From the NCBI RefSeq assembly GCF_003385115.1, contig NZ_QUNI01000013.1, forward strand, positions 1-64,000: a DNA stretch of 64,000 nt, read 5' to 3'. Source of the stretch: Flavobacterium aquicola (lineage in GTDB: Bacteria > Bacteroidota > Bacteroidia > Flavobacteriales > Flavobacteriaceae). Position 1 is the first letter of the stretch. Every line of letters begins with the position of its first letter. The notes below the pieces were generated by a model that saw only the letters and a list, made by a program, of their open reading frames with translations, did no database searches and was not told the DNA's origin. A program made the translations under genes and the position numbers. This document shows positions 53,337-62,037 of this stretch, one piece after another.

Positions 53337-53619
53337 TGATAAAATGATTTGTAAATATTTATGAAGTTTAATATGCTTAAATAAAACACAAAGGTAATGA
53401 TTTGATAATCAGAGACAATGATTTTTATCATTTACTTATTAAACTAAATTTTTAAAGAGTATGTGGTTAATGATTAAAACGGTTTTGTTATTTTATAAAA
53501 AAATCAATTTTATTTTTATTAAAAGTATCATAAGTGATTGACAGATGAGAATAAAAAAATTAACTTTAAGGATTGTAAGGGGGCAACTTGTCTAGGTTTC
53601 TCTCAATAAAATATGTGAT

Positions 53620-54288
53620 ATGAATAAGATTCCGGTTTATTTTATGCCAGGCTTAGCGGCTAGCACTGCAATTTTTGAAAGAATAAAACTTCCTGAATCT
53701 GAATTTGAAATGTTTTTTTTGGAGTGGGAAATTCCAAATGAGAAAGAGTCTTTGCAGGAATATGCCAAACGGATGACTCAAAAGATTGTACATGAAAATT
53801 CAGTTTTGATAGGAGTTTCTTTTGGCGGTATTTTGGTTCAGGAAATGGCAAAATTTATTTCAACACGCAAAATCATAATTATTTCCAGTGTAAAAAGTAA
53901 TCTGGAATTTCCTAAAAGAATGGTTTTGGCCAAAAGGACAAAAGCCTATAAGCTGCTTCCTGTAAGTTTGGTTCAAAATATTGAAAGCCTTGCTAAATTT
54001 TCATTTGGAAAAAAAGTAAATGAAAGACTTAAGCTGTATGAAAAGTTTCTTTCGGTAAGGGATAGGCGATATTTGGATTGGGCTATCGAGCAGGTGATTT
54101 TATGGGATAGAACAGATGCTGATCCCGATGTGATTCATGTTCATGGAGACACGGATGATGTTTTTCCAATTAAATATATTGAAAACTGTATTGTAGTCTC
54201 CGGAGGAACTCATGTTATGATTCTTAATAAATACAGGTGGCTGAACTCTAATTTGCCTAAGATTATTTTAGGCGAAAAATATGTTTAG
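53620..54288 (+). CDS. alpha/beta hydrolase-fold protein
   Basis: A 222-residue cytosolic alpha/beta hydrolase. The oxyanion/first strand is PVYFMPGLAAS, the nucleophile elbow GVSFGGILVQE (Ser at about 68), the acid DADPDVIHVHGDTDD and the His in SGGTHVMIL. It is smaller than most lipases; substrate unknown. Preceded by about 280 bp with no feature and no clear promoter. Confidence 0.75.
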   Translation: MNKIPVYFMPGLAASTAIFERIKLPESEFEMFFLEWEIPNEKESLQEYAKRMTQKIVHENSVLIGVSFGGILVQEMAKFISTRKIIIISSVKSNLEFPKRMVLAKRTKAYKLLPVSLVQNIESLAKFSFGKKVNERLKLYEKFLSVRDRRYLDWAIEQVILWDRTDADPDVIHVHGDTDDVFPIKYIENCIVVSGGTHVMILNKYRWLNSNLPKIILGEKYV

Positions 54289-54291
54289 AAA

Positions 54292-54987
54292 TTAATTAGT
54301 GGTAAAACTTCTGTTTTTAGTTACTGCATTAACTAGGTTTTCGTTAATATCTTTACTAAAGTAATTATAACTGCTTATAATAGCCTCCTTAATTGGTGTT
54401 TTTAATTTAATTTTATTCTCAAAATGCTTAACGTTAACTACGTTTTTATTTTCATCAATGAATATTGAAGTAGGGAAGCCTAATGTATGTTTTATTGTAG
54501 CAATTATGTGTGAATCTTTAGCATAATATTCGTTAGCGTAACATACTTTGATAACATCATTGAATTTATTGGCAATATTTTTTAAATCACTTTTTTTGTC
54601 CCAAAAAACTACGATGAACTGCAGGTCATTTCGATGTTCTTTGGCAAGTATATTTAATGCGGGAATTTCGCCCTTGGGAATTACACACCAAGATGCGTAG
54701 GTAATAATAAATATAGGTTTGTTGATTCGATTAATTTTAACGTTTTTTTCTTTATAAACTTTAATGCTGAAATCATCAAATTTTGTCCCAATAAGTTTTG
54801 TTTTAACTAAAGAATCAAAAAGTTTTTTTCCTTCTTTTATATCATTGCTCTCGTAAGCTTTATTCGATGCTCTTTTATAAGGAGTAATATTTTCTTTTAT
54901 TGCATCGGTGAAATACACAATTGTATCTTGGCTATATACAGAGTATAAGTTGAAAAGAAACAATAAAATGAGTAGTTTTCTTTGCAT
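54292..54987 (-). CDS. thioredoxin-like protein with broken CXXC
   Basis: A secreted (signal peptide LLILLFLFNLYSVYSQ) TlpA/redoxin-like protein of 231 residues. The thioredoxin core is at about 85-195: FIITYASWCVIPKGEIPALN, then LGFPTSIFIDENKNVV. The usual WCxxC active site is WCVIPK, so the resolving Cys is missing and disulfide exchange by the standard route is unlikely. The nucleophilic Cys remains. It is a possible one-Cys redoxin or a degenerate member. Confidence 0.8.
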   Translation of the reverse strand: MQRKLLILLFLFNLYSVYSQDTIVYFTDAIKENITPYKRASNKAYESNDIKEGKKLFDSLVKTKLIGTKFDDFSIKVYKEKNVKINRINKPIFIITYASWCVIPKGEIPALNILAKEHRNDLQFIVVFWDKKSDLKNIANKFNDVIKVCYANEYYAKDSHIIATIKHTLGFPTSIFIDENKNVVNVKHFENKIKLKTPIKEAIISSYNYFSKDINENLVNAVTKNRSFTTN

Positions 54988-55092
54988 AAATGGTTAGAAT
55001 TTAATAGGTTGGCAAAAATAAATAATGTTTATAACAATTTGATAACTTTACCGATTAACGACAAATAAATCCGTTTATATGACTTAAAGGTA

Positions 55093-55126
55093 TAAAAAAA
55101 AGCGTTCTAAAATTAATTAGAACGCT
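55093..55126 (-). terminator. terminator of the membrane-TPR gene
   Basis: Stem AGCGTTCTAA/TTAGAACGCT (55101-55110, 55117-55126) with an A-run on the left, giving T residues on the minus strand, just after the TPR gene stop. Confidence 0.85.
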
Positions 55127-55149
55127 CTTTTGTAAATAAAATTGTAAAA

Positions 55150-55665
55150 TTATATTTTTTTCATCTGCTCTTTCATCATGGTGATTTGATCCTTAAGCAT
55201 GTTTTGTTTGTCCAGCTTTTTTGCTTCGTTTAATAAAGCGGTAGCTTCAAGTTTTCTTCTGCGGGACATTGCTACTCCGGCTAAATTTAATTTAGCAACA
55301 GCTAAATCCATATCCATTGATAAACCAAGTTCGATTGCTTTTTTGAAATATTTCTCTGCTTGATTAATATTTGTCTGTGAAAGCATAATTCCATGCAGGT
55401 AATTAAAATATCCCTGTTGTTTTCTAACTAATGCAGTTTCTGGGTTTTTAATATAAGCTAACCATTTTTTAGCTCCTTCAAAGTCTTGTTTTCTTAGTTT
55501 TAAAAACGCAAGTAGTATGAATTCGTTTTTGAAATAAAGAAAAATTGGAATTGCAGTCAATAATATAAGGAAGATTCCATTTCCGACTGAGTCGTCGACA
55601 ATTTCGTAAATACCAGCAACGACAAGAAGTCCGGCTAGTATAAGTTTTATAATTTTGTTAAACAT
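55150..55665 (-). CDS. membrane-anchored TPR protein
   Basis: A 171-residue protein with two N-terminal membrane segments (about 1-50, ILAGLLVVAGIYEIVDD and FLILLTAIPIFLYF) and then TPR-like helix pairs (about 55-160, GYFNYLHGIMLSQTNINQAEKYFKKAIELGL). It probably scaffolds a membrane complex. No partner is evident. Function unknown. Confidence 0.7.
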   Translation of the reverse strand: MFNKIIKLILAGLLVVAGIYEIVDDSVGNGIFLILLTAIPIFLYFKNEFILLAFLKLRKQDFEGAKKWLAYIKNPETALVRKQQGYFNYLHGIMLSQTNINQAEKYFKKAIELGLSMDMDLAVAKLNLAGVAMSRRRKLEATALLNEAKKLDKQNMLKDQITMMKEQMKKI

Positions 55666-55729
55666 AATTGATGTATATTTGTGTCTGCAAATATAGTAAA
55701 AGGATTTAAAAATATTTTTTAAAAACTAC

Positions 55730-55759
55730 TTGCCAGTGAAAAAAGTCTTTGTATATTTG
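55730..55759 (+). promoter_or_regulatory. promoter of rpmH
   Basis: TTG (55730-55732), 19 bases, then TATATTTG (55752-55759); 71 bases before the rpmH start. Confidence 0.65.
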
Positions 55760-55830
55760 CACTCGGTTTTGAAATAAGCAAAACTCGAAAACAAACTGAT
55801 ACTATAATTAAGATTTAAATATACAAAGCA

Positions 55831-55992
55831 ATGAGCAAAAGAACGTTTCAACCATCGAAAAGAAAAAGAAGAAATAAACACGGATTTATGGATAGAATGG
55901 CTTCAGCTAATGGAAGAAAAGTTCTAGCGCGCAGAAGAGCTAAAGGAAGACATAAATTGACTGTTTCTAGCGAACCTAGACACAAAAAATAA
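55831..55992 (+). CDS. rpmH: 50S ribosomal protein L34
   Basis: A 53-residue ribosomal protein. MSKRTFQPSKRKRRNKHGF, then MASANGRKVLARRRAKGRH, is the classic L34 signature. The dnaA-rnpA neighbourhood found in many bacteria is absent here, as is usual in Bacteroidota. A terminator follows at 56012. Confidence 0.97.
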   Translation: MSKRTFQPSKRKRRNKHGFMDRMASANGRKVLARRRAKGRHKLTVSSEPRHKK

Positions 55993-56011
55993 TGTTTGAA
56001 TAAACATCTAT

Positions 56012-56043
56012 AAGGCGTTACTTTTTTTAGTATCGCCTTTTTT
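56012..56043 (+). terminator. terminator of rpmH
   Basis: Stem AAGGCGTTAC with TATCGCCTT (one bulge) followed by T residues. Confidence 0.75.
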
Positions 56044-56143
56044 TATACCCAAGCGGTACTGCTGTATAAAAGTTTGATATTTGATTTTTCCTAACAAATT
56101 TCAAATTATAAGTGATAAAAATATAACTACAATAATAAAAAAA

Positions 56144-58999
56144 ATGCCAAAAGACACATCCATTAAGTCCGTTTTAATAATAGGTTCAGGTCCGATTGTA
56201 ATTGGTCAAGCATGCGAATTTGATTATGCTGGATCCCAATCTGCCCGTTCGATCCGTGAAGAAGGAATTGAAGTAATTTTAATTAACTCCAATCCAGCTA
56301 CAATTATGACAGATCCTTCAATGGCGGATCATGTTTATTTGAAACCCTTAACAACAAAGTCAATTATTGAAATTCTAAAGGAGCATCCGCAGATAGATGC
56401 AGTTTTACCAACAATGGGAGGACAGACTGCTTTGAATTTATGTTTGGAGGCTGATGAAAAAGGGATTTGGCAGGATTTTGGGGTAAGAATGATTGGTGTT
56501 GATGTTAATGCTATCAATATTACTGAAGATAGAGAGCAGTTCAAACAATTGCTTCAAAAAATAGATGTTCCAACTGCACCTGCAAAAACGGCTACTTCTT
56601 TCTTGGAAGGAAAAGAAATAGCGCAGGAATTTGGATTCCCATTAGTAATTCGTCCTTCATTTACATTAGGAGGAACTGGAGCAGCATTTGTACATACTAA
56701 AGAAGAGTTTGACGAAAAACTGACTTATGGATTAGAAATGTCACCTATTCACGAAGTTTTGATTGATAAAGCTTTGATAGGGTGGAAAGAATACGAATTG
56801 GAATTATTGAGAGATAAAAATGATAATGTTGTGATTATCTGTTCAATCGAAAATATGGACCCAATGGGAATTCATACTGGAGATTCAATTACAGTTGCGC
56901 CAGCGATGACATTATCGGATACAACTTTCCAAAAATTACGTGACTACGCCATCTTAATGATGCGCAGTATCGGAAACTTTGCAGGAGGATGTAATGTACA
57001 ATTCGCAGTTTCGCCAGATGAAAAAGAAGATATCGTTGCGATTGAAATCAATCCTCGTGTATCTCGTTCATCAGCTTTGGCTTCGAAAGCGACTGGTTAC
57101 CCAATTGCAAAAATTGCTTCTAAATTAGCTTTAGGTTACAATTTAGATGAATTACAAAACCAAATTACAAAATCAACTTCAGCTTTATTCGAGCCGACTT
57201 TGGATTATGTAATCGTAAAAATACCGCGCTGGAACTTTGATAAATTTGAAGGAGCAGATAGAACTTTAGGTCTTCAAATGAAATCAGTAGGTGAGGTAAT
57301 GGGAATTGGACGTTCGTTCCAAGAAGCATTGCACAAAGCTACACAGTCATTGGAAATCAAAAGAAATGGTCTTGGTGCTGACGGAAAAGGATATACCAAC
57401 TACGAGCAGATTATCGAAAAACTGACTTTTGCCAGCTGGGACCGTGTTTTCGTAATTTATGATGCTATCGCAATGGGAATTCCATTGAGCCGTATTCATG
57501 AAATTACTAAAATCGATATGTGGTTCTTGAAACAATACGAGGAATTGTATGTTTTAGAAAAAGAAATTTCGAACTACACCGTACAATCTTTACCGAAAGA
57601 ATTATTGCTTGAAGCGAAACAAAAAGGTTTTGCTGACAGACAGATTGCACACATGATGGGGGCCAAGGAGAGCGAAGTTCATTCTTTGCGTATGGATATG
57701 AATATTAACAGAGTGTTTAAATTGGTTGATACCTGTGCAGCGGAATTTCAGGCTAAAACACCTTATTATTATTCTACTTTCGAGGCTGAAATCGAAAAAG
57801 CTAATGGTGAGCGTTATGTTGACAACGAAAGTGTTGTTACTGATAAAAAGAAGATCGTTGTTTTGGGTTCAGGACCAAACCGTATCGGACAAGGAATCGA
57901 GTTTGATTATTCTTGTGTGCACGGAGTTTTGGCAGCTAAAGAATGCGGTTATGAAACCATCATGATTAACTGTAATCCTGAAACGGTTTCGACAGATTTT
58001 GACACTGCTGATAAATTATATTTCGAGCCAGTATTCTGGGAGCATATTTATGATATCATCCAACACGAAAAACCAGAAGGTGTTATCGTGCAGTTAGGAG
58101 GGCAGACAGCTTTGAAACTAGCTGAAAAATTGTCGAAATATGGAATAAAAATTATAGGAACAAGTTTCGATGCTTTGGATTTAGCCGAAGACAGAGGACG
58201 TTTCTCCGATTTATTGACAGAATTACATATTCCTTTCCCTAAATTCGGAATTGCTGAAACAGCTGACGAAGCTTCTGCTTTGGCAGATACTTTAGACTTC
58301 CCATTATTGATTCGTCCTTCTTATGTATTAGGAGGTCAGGGAATGAAAATCGTAATCAACAAAAAAGAATTGGAAGAGCATGTTATCAACTTGCTGAAGC
58401 AGATTCCAGGTAATAAATTGCTTTTAGATCATTATTTGGCTGGAGCAATCGAAGCTGAAGCAGATGCTATTTGTGATGCTGACGGTAATGTGTACATCAT
58501 CGGAATTATGGAGCATATCGAACCTTGCGGTGTGCACTCAGGAGATAGTAATGCGACTCTGCCTCCTTTTAACTTAGGAGAGTTTGTAATGCAGCAAATA
58601 AAAGACCATACCTTTAAAATAGCTAAAGCTTTAAAAACAGTTGGTTTAATCAATATTCAGTTTGCGATAAAAGACGATACCGTTTATATCATCGAAGCAA
58701 ACCCTAGAGCATCCCGTACGGTTCCATTTATTGCAAAAGCTTACGGAGAGCCTTATGTAAACTATGCTACCAAAGTAATGTTAGGTGAGAAAAAAGTAAC
58801 CGATTTTGATTTCAATCCTAAATTGAATGGATATGCTATCAAACAGCCGGTTTTCTCTTTCAGTAAGTTCCAAAATGTAAACAAAGCATTAGGACCAGAA
58901 ATGAAATCAACTGGAGAAAGCATCTTGTTTATCGAAGACTTGAAAGACGACCAATTCTACGAATTATATTCTAGAAGAAAAATGTACTTGAGTAAATAA
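56144..58999 (+). CDS. carB: carbamoyl-phosphate synthase large subunit
   Basis: Makes carbamoyl phosphate for arginine and pyrimidines with the small subunit CarA (not in the window). Start 56144 (MPKDTSIKSVLIIGSGPIVIG) is used; the longer frame from 56081 is not supported. The 951 residues hold two ATP-grasp halves (IRPSFTLGGTGAAF near 180 and IRPSYVLGGQGMKI near 727). The second carbamoyl-phosphate synthetase half ends near 950, shorter than the E. coli protein (1073) and lacking most of the allosteric C-terminal domain. This is normal for Bacteroidota forms. Confidence 0.95.
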   Translation: MPKDTSIKSVLIIGSGPIVIGQACEFDYAGSQSARSIREEGIEVILINSNPATIMTDPSMADHVYLKPLTTKSIIEILKEHPQIDAVLPTMGGQTALNLCLEADEKGIWQDFGVRMIGVDVNAINITEDREQFKQLLQKIDVPTAPAKTATSFLEGKEIAQEFGFPLVIRPSFTLGGTGAAFVHTKEEFDEKLTYGLEMSPIHEVLIDKALIGWKEYELELLRDKNDNVVIICSIENMDPMGIHTGDSITVAPAMTLSDTTFQKLRDYAILMMRSIGNFAGGCNVQFAVSPDEKEDIVAIEINPRVSRSSALASKATGYPIAKIASKLALGYNLDELQNQITKSTSALFEPTLDYVIVKIPRWNFDKFEGADRTLGLQMKSVGEVMGIGRSFQEALHKATQSLEIKRNGLGADGKGYTNYEQIIEKLTFASWDRVFVIYDAIAMGIPLSRIHEITKIDMWFLKQYEELYVLEKEISNYTVQSLPKELLLEAKQKGFADRQIAHMMGAKESEVHSLRMDMNINRVFKLVDTCAAEFQAKTPYYYSTFEAEIEKANGERYVDNESVVTDKKKIVVLGSGPNRIGQGIEFDYSCVHGVLAAKECGYETIMINCNPETVSTDFDTADKLYFEPVFWEHIYDIIQHEKPEGVIVQLGGQTALKLAEKLSKYGIKIIGTSFDALDLAEDRGRFSDLLTELHIPFPKFGIAETADEASALADTLDFPLLIRPSYVLGGQGMKIVINKKELEEHVINLLKQIPGNKLLLDHYLAGAIEAEADAICDADGNVYIIGIMEHIEPCGVHSGDSNATLPPFNLGEFVMQQIKDHTFKIAKALKTVGLINIQFAIKDDTVYIIEANPRASRTVPFIAKAYGEPYVNYATKVMLGEKKVTDFDFNPKLNGYAIKQPVFSFSKFQNVNKALGPEMKSTGESILFIEDLKDDQFYELYSRRKMYLSK

Positions 59000-59020
59000 A
59001 ATTTAAGTCCATAATATCAA

Positions 59021-59047
59021 AAAAGCCTCGTTTTCGAGGCTTTTTTT
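59021..59047 (+). terminator. terminator of carB
   Basis: Perfect 10-bp stem AAAAGCCTCG/CGAGGCTTTT with TTTT loop and T-run, 22 bases after the carB stop. Confidence 0.9.
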
Positions 59048-59109
59048 GTTATATTCTTAACATTGAAGATACAGTTTATTAAAGCTTATCTTTATTGTGT
59101 TAAAATTTA

Positions 59110-59117
59110 TATATTTG
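59110..59117 (+). promoter_or_regulatory. -7 promoter box of the CotH gene
   Basis: TATATTTG, 19 bases before the start codon at 59136. No well-spaced -33 box is seen. Confidence 0.45.
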
Positions 59118-59135
59118 ATAAAAATCTATTCCATT

Positions 59136-61202
59136 ATGTTTAAAATTAAGACTTTAAATTTCAGTACGCTGTTTCAGTTCTTCTTTGTAATGTTATTGAT
59201 ATCATCTGGTGAGATTCATTCGCAAACATTTACCGATAGTAATCTGCCAATTGTTGTAATCAATACAGATTTGGATCCTAATACCAATCTGCCATTGGAA
59301 ATATTAGATGATCCTAAAATTTTGGCTGCTATGAAAATCATAAACAGACCAGATGGAAGCAGAAACTTCCTGACGGATGTCAATACCGCTGAATATTTAA
59401 ACTATGATGGAAGAATTGGTATTGAGCTTAGAGGTTCTACATCACAGCTTTTGCCAAAAAAGCCATATGGGCTGACAACTTTAAAAGCGGATAACAAGAG
59501 TAATAATAATGTGAGTATATTAGGTATGCCGGCAGAAAATGATTGGGTTTTAAACTCGTTTGCTTATGATCCTTCTTTCATGAGGGATTTTCTTTCCTAT
59601 AATTTAGCAAGGCAGATAGGTGATTACGCTTCAAGGACAGTTTATTGTGAAGTTGTTATTAATGGAGAATATCTTGGCTTGTATGCTATGCAGGAAAAAT
59701 TAAAGACAAACTCAGAGCGTATTAATATACTTAAAATTAGCTCTTCAGATGTAAGTCTCCCTAATGTAACAGGAGGTTATATTACAAAGGCAGACAAAAC
59801 TACTGGTGGAGATCCTATAGCTTGGTCCATGTTTTCTACTGCGGGCTGGGTTGATTTTATTCATGAGCTGCCTAAACCTACTGCGGTAACGCCAGAGCAA
59901 AACACATATATTCATAATGAGTTTTTGAAATTAGAATCAAGTGCAACTAATCCAGATTTTATAGCTGGTTATCCATCTGTTATTGACGTGCCTTCTTTTG
60001 TAGATTTTATGCTGCTTAATGAGTTTGCTTCGAATGTTGATTCTTATCAGTACAGTACTTATTTTCATAAAGACAGAAATGGTAAATTGCGTGCAGGACC
60101 TATTTGGGATTTTAATTTAACATATGGTAATGATTTGTTTGAATGGGGTTATGACCGCAGCAAATCAGATGTTTGGCAATTTGCCAATGGTGATAATGTA
60201 GGTCCTAGGTTTTGGTCTGATCTATTTACTGATTCTAATTTTAAATGCTATTTATCAAAACGCTGGAATGAACTGAGCCAGACAGGCATGCCTTTTAATT
60301 ATTCTAGTTTAGAGCAAAATATTGATAACACAGTAAGTTATATTACAGAAGCTAAAAATCGTGATAATATAAAATGGGGAGCTTTAAGAGATTTTACTAC
60401 TGAAATTGCAGGTATTAAAACTTATTTGTCTGCTAGAATATCTTGGATTACTAGTAACTTAGGATCTTTTTCTTCATGTAGTGCTGTTCAAGTTCCTTCT
60501 TTAGTAATTAATAAAATAAATTATAATCCAGCTATTTCCACAGGTTTTTCGGTTAGTGATGATTTAGAATTTATAGAAATTGTAAACACAGGCAATACAA
60601 CTGTAGATTTGACGGGGGTATATTTAAAAGAATTAGGGATCACCTATCAATTTCCGGCCAGTTCGATTGTTTTAGCGGGAGCTAGTATATTTTTAGCCAG
60701 CAATACAGTTACATTTCAAAATAAATATGGAATTCCTGCATCTGGGCAATTTACCCGAAACCTATCTAATAGTTCCCAAAAATTGGTTTTGGCAGATGGA
60801 TTTGGAAACACTATTGACAGTGTTGAGTATTCTGACGCATCACCTTGGGTAACCGAGGCAGATGGAAATGGAAGTTATCTGAAATTAATAAGTACAGACT
60901 TGGATAATAGTTTAGCATCAAGCTGGATTGCAAAAAATGATACTTCCCTTTCTACATCCTCATTTTTGAAGTCAGCTGTTATTGAGGTTTATCCAAATCC
61001 AGTTACTAATGTTTTAACTGTTCATACAAGTAAGCCTATAGCAGGAATTAAAATTTATTCCGTTTTGGGGATTTTGTTAGATGATATGAAGCAAAAATCA
61101 GAGAATACACAAGTAGATTTAAGTAAATATACTAACGGAGTATATTTTATTGCTGTTTATGATGAAAATGGCTCAGTTACTCAAAAAATAATAAAACAAT
61201 AA
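59136..61202 (+). CDS. CotH-kinase-fold protein with lamin-tail domain and T9SS sorting tail
   Basis: A secreted 688-residue protein. The start at 59136 gives the signal peptide ending EIHSQ. The CotH kinase-like domain is at about 35-430 (GIELRGSTSQLLPKKPYG, YAMQEKLK, PIWDFNLTYGND). A lamin-tail domain is at about 455-560 (VINKINYNPAISTG, EFIEIVNTGNTTVDLTG). A type A T9SS tail follows from about 615 (YPNPVTNVLTV ... NGVYFIAVYDENG ... KIIKQ). CotH-type kinases phosphorylate proteins in spore coats; here the activity is not shown. It is exported to the surface by the type IX system. Confidence 0.85.
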   Translation: MFKIKTLNFSTLFQFFFVMLLISSGEIHSQTFTDSNLPIVVINTDLDPNTNLPLEILDDPKILAAMKIINRPDGSRNFLTDVNTAEYLNYDGRIGIELRGSTSQLLPKKPYGLTTLKADNKSNNNVSILGMPAENDWVLNSFAYDPSFMRDFLSYNLARQIGDYASRTVYCEVVINGEYLGLYAMQEKLKTNSERINILKISSSDVSLPNVTGGYITKADKTTGGDPIAWSMFSTAGWVDFIHELPKPTAVTPEQNTYIHNEFLKLESSATNPDFIAGYPSVIDVPSFVDFMLLNEFASNVDSYQYSTYFHKDRNGKLRAGPIWDFNLTYGNDLFEWGYDRSKSDVWQFANGDNVGPRFWSDLFTDSNFKCYLSKRWNELSQTGMPFNYSSLEQNIDNTVSYITEAKNRDNIKWGALRDFTTEIAGIKTYLSARISWITSNLGSFSSCSAVQVPSLVINKINYNPAISTGFSVSDDLEFIEIVNTGNTTVDLTGVYLKELGITYQFPASSIVLAGASIFLASNTVTFQNKYGIPASGQFTRNLSNSSQKLVLADGFGNTIDSVEYSDASPWVTEADGNGSYLKLISTDLDNSLASSWIAKNDTSLSTSSFLKSAVIEVYPNPVTNVLTVHTSKPIAGIKIYSVLGILLDDMKQKSENTQVDLSKYTNGVYFIAVYDENGSVTQKIIKQ

Positions 61203-61235
61203 TAAAATGTATTGAAAGTTAGTGCTGTTTTGGCA

Positions 61236-61937
61236 TCATTTGTATTTCGAAAAAATACCAGAATCCATAGGAGTCCAAAAACAGCATTTTTGTCCGCTGG
61301 CTTTTAAAGCACCATTAGCCCAAGAATTGCAGGTGTTTATTATGCTATAGCTGCCGTTTGCTTCATAAAAAGCATCTGTTTTACTGTAATTGGCATCGGT
61401 TTTTATCGGTAAAAAATTTCCTAAATCATCTTTTTGAAAACTTTCGGTAATGTATAAAATTAAGCGTCGATATTGCTCTTCACTGATCATTATCGACCTG
61501 CAGTCATCTCCTATTTTCATTCGCTTGTAATAAGTTGCATGAATGGCAGTAGTGCTTAATCCAGTTGCAGCTTTAAAGGCAACGGAAGCTTTTAAATCAG
61601 ACCATTCTGGGGTTTCTAAATAAAAACCTTTATCTCCCCAGCCCATTGCAATATAAGTATAAGTAGAATCTGCTGCTTTTGTATTTTGAAATGAGACATA
61701 TTTGCTCCAGTCTATTTGAGTACTTTTTGTTGGCATTACAATATCCGTATGAACACCATTTGTAAGAATAAATATTTCAACTTCAGGTTTTGTATTGGGT
61801 TCCTGATCAATTGTAATTTTCGAAAGCGTATAAGCTGATAGAATATACAATACTATAAATGCAAGAAAGACTGCAATTAATTTAAAAAAGATTCTTAATG
61901 TTTTTTTCAATTTGAAAAGGGATTGATGTTTTTTCAA
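61236..61937 (-). CDS. DUF2459 (TIGR02117) family protein
   Basis: A 233-residue protein with one N-terminal membrane helix (about 14-34, IFFKLIAVFLAFIVLYILSAY) and a periplasmic domain with the DUF2459 pattern: LTNGVHTDIVMPTKSTQIDWSKY, YIAMGWGDKGFYLETPEWSDLK and NTCNSWANGALKASGQKCC near the end. It resembles urease-associated or peptidase-like domains by structure family, but no activity is known. Convergent with the CotH gene. Confidence 0.8.
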   Translation of the reverse strand: MKKHQSLFKLKKTLRIFFKLIAVFLAFIVLYILSAYTLSKITIDQEPNTKPEVEIFILTNGVHTDIVMPTKSTQIDWSKYVSFQNTKAADSTYTYIAMGWGDKGFYLETPEWSDLKASVAFKAATGLSTTAIHATYYKRMKIGDDCRSIMISEEQYRRLILYITESFQKDDLGNFLPIKTDANYSKTDAFYEANGSYSIINTCNSWANGALKASGQKCCFWTPMDSGIFSKYK

Positions 61938-62037
61938 ATGTAATTAAAATAAGATATTAAAAGTCATAACCCTAAAAAAAAACAGGGTGTTAAATATTTA
62001 AATTAAAAGTTTCTTTTTTTTAGCGTTTATTTTCGAA

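Noticed and set aside
61960..61985. possible terminator ACCCT/AGGGT near the DUF2459 start
   Set aside because: A 5-bp stem with a long A-loop and no proper T-run; too weak to call.
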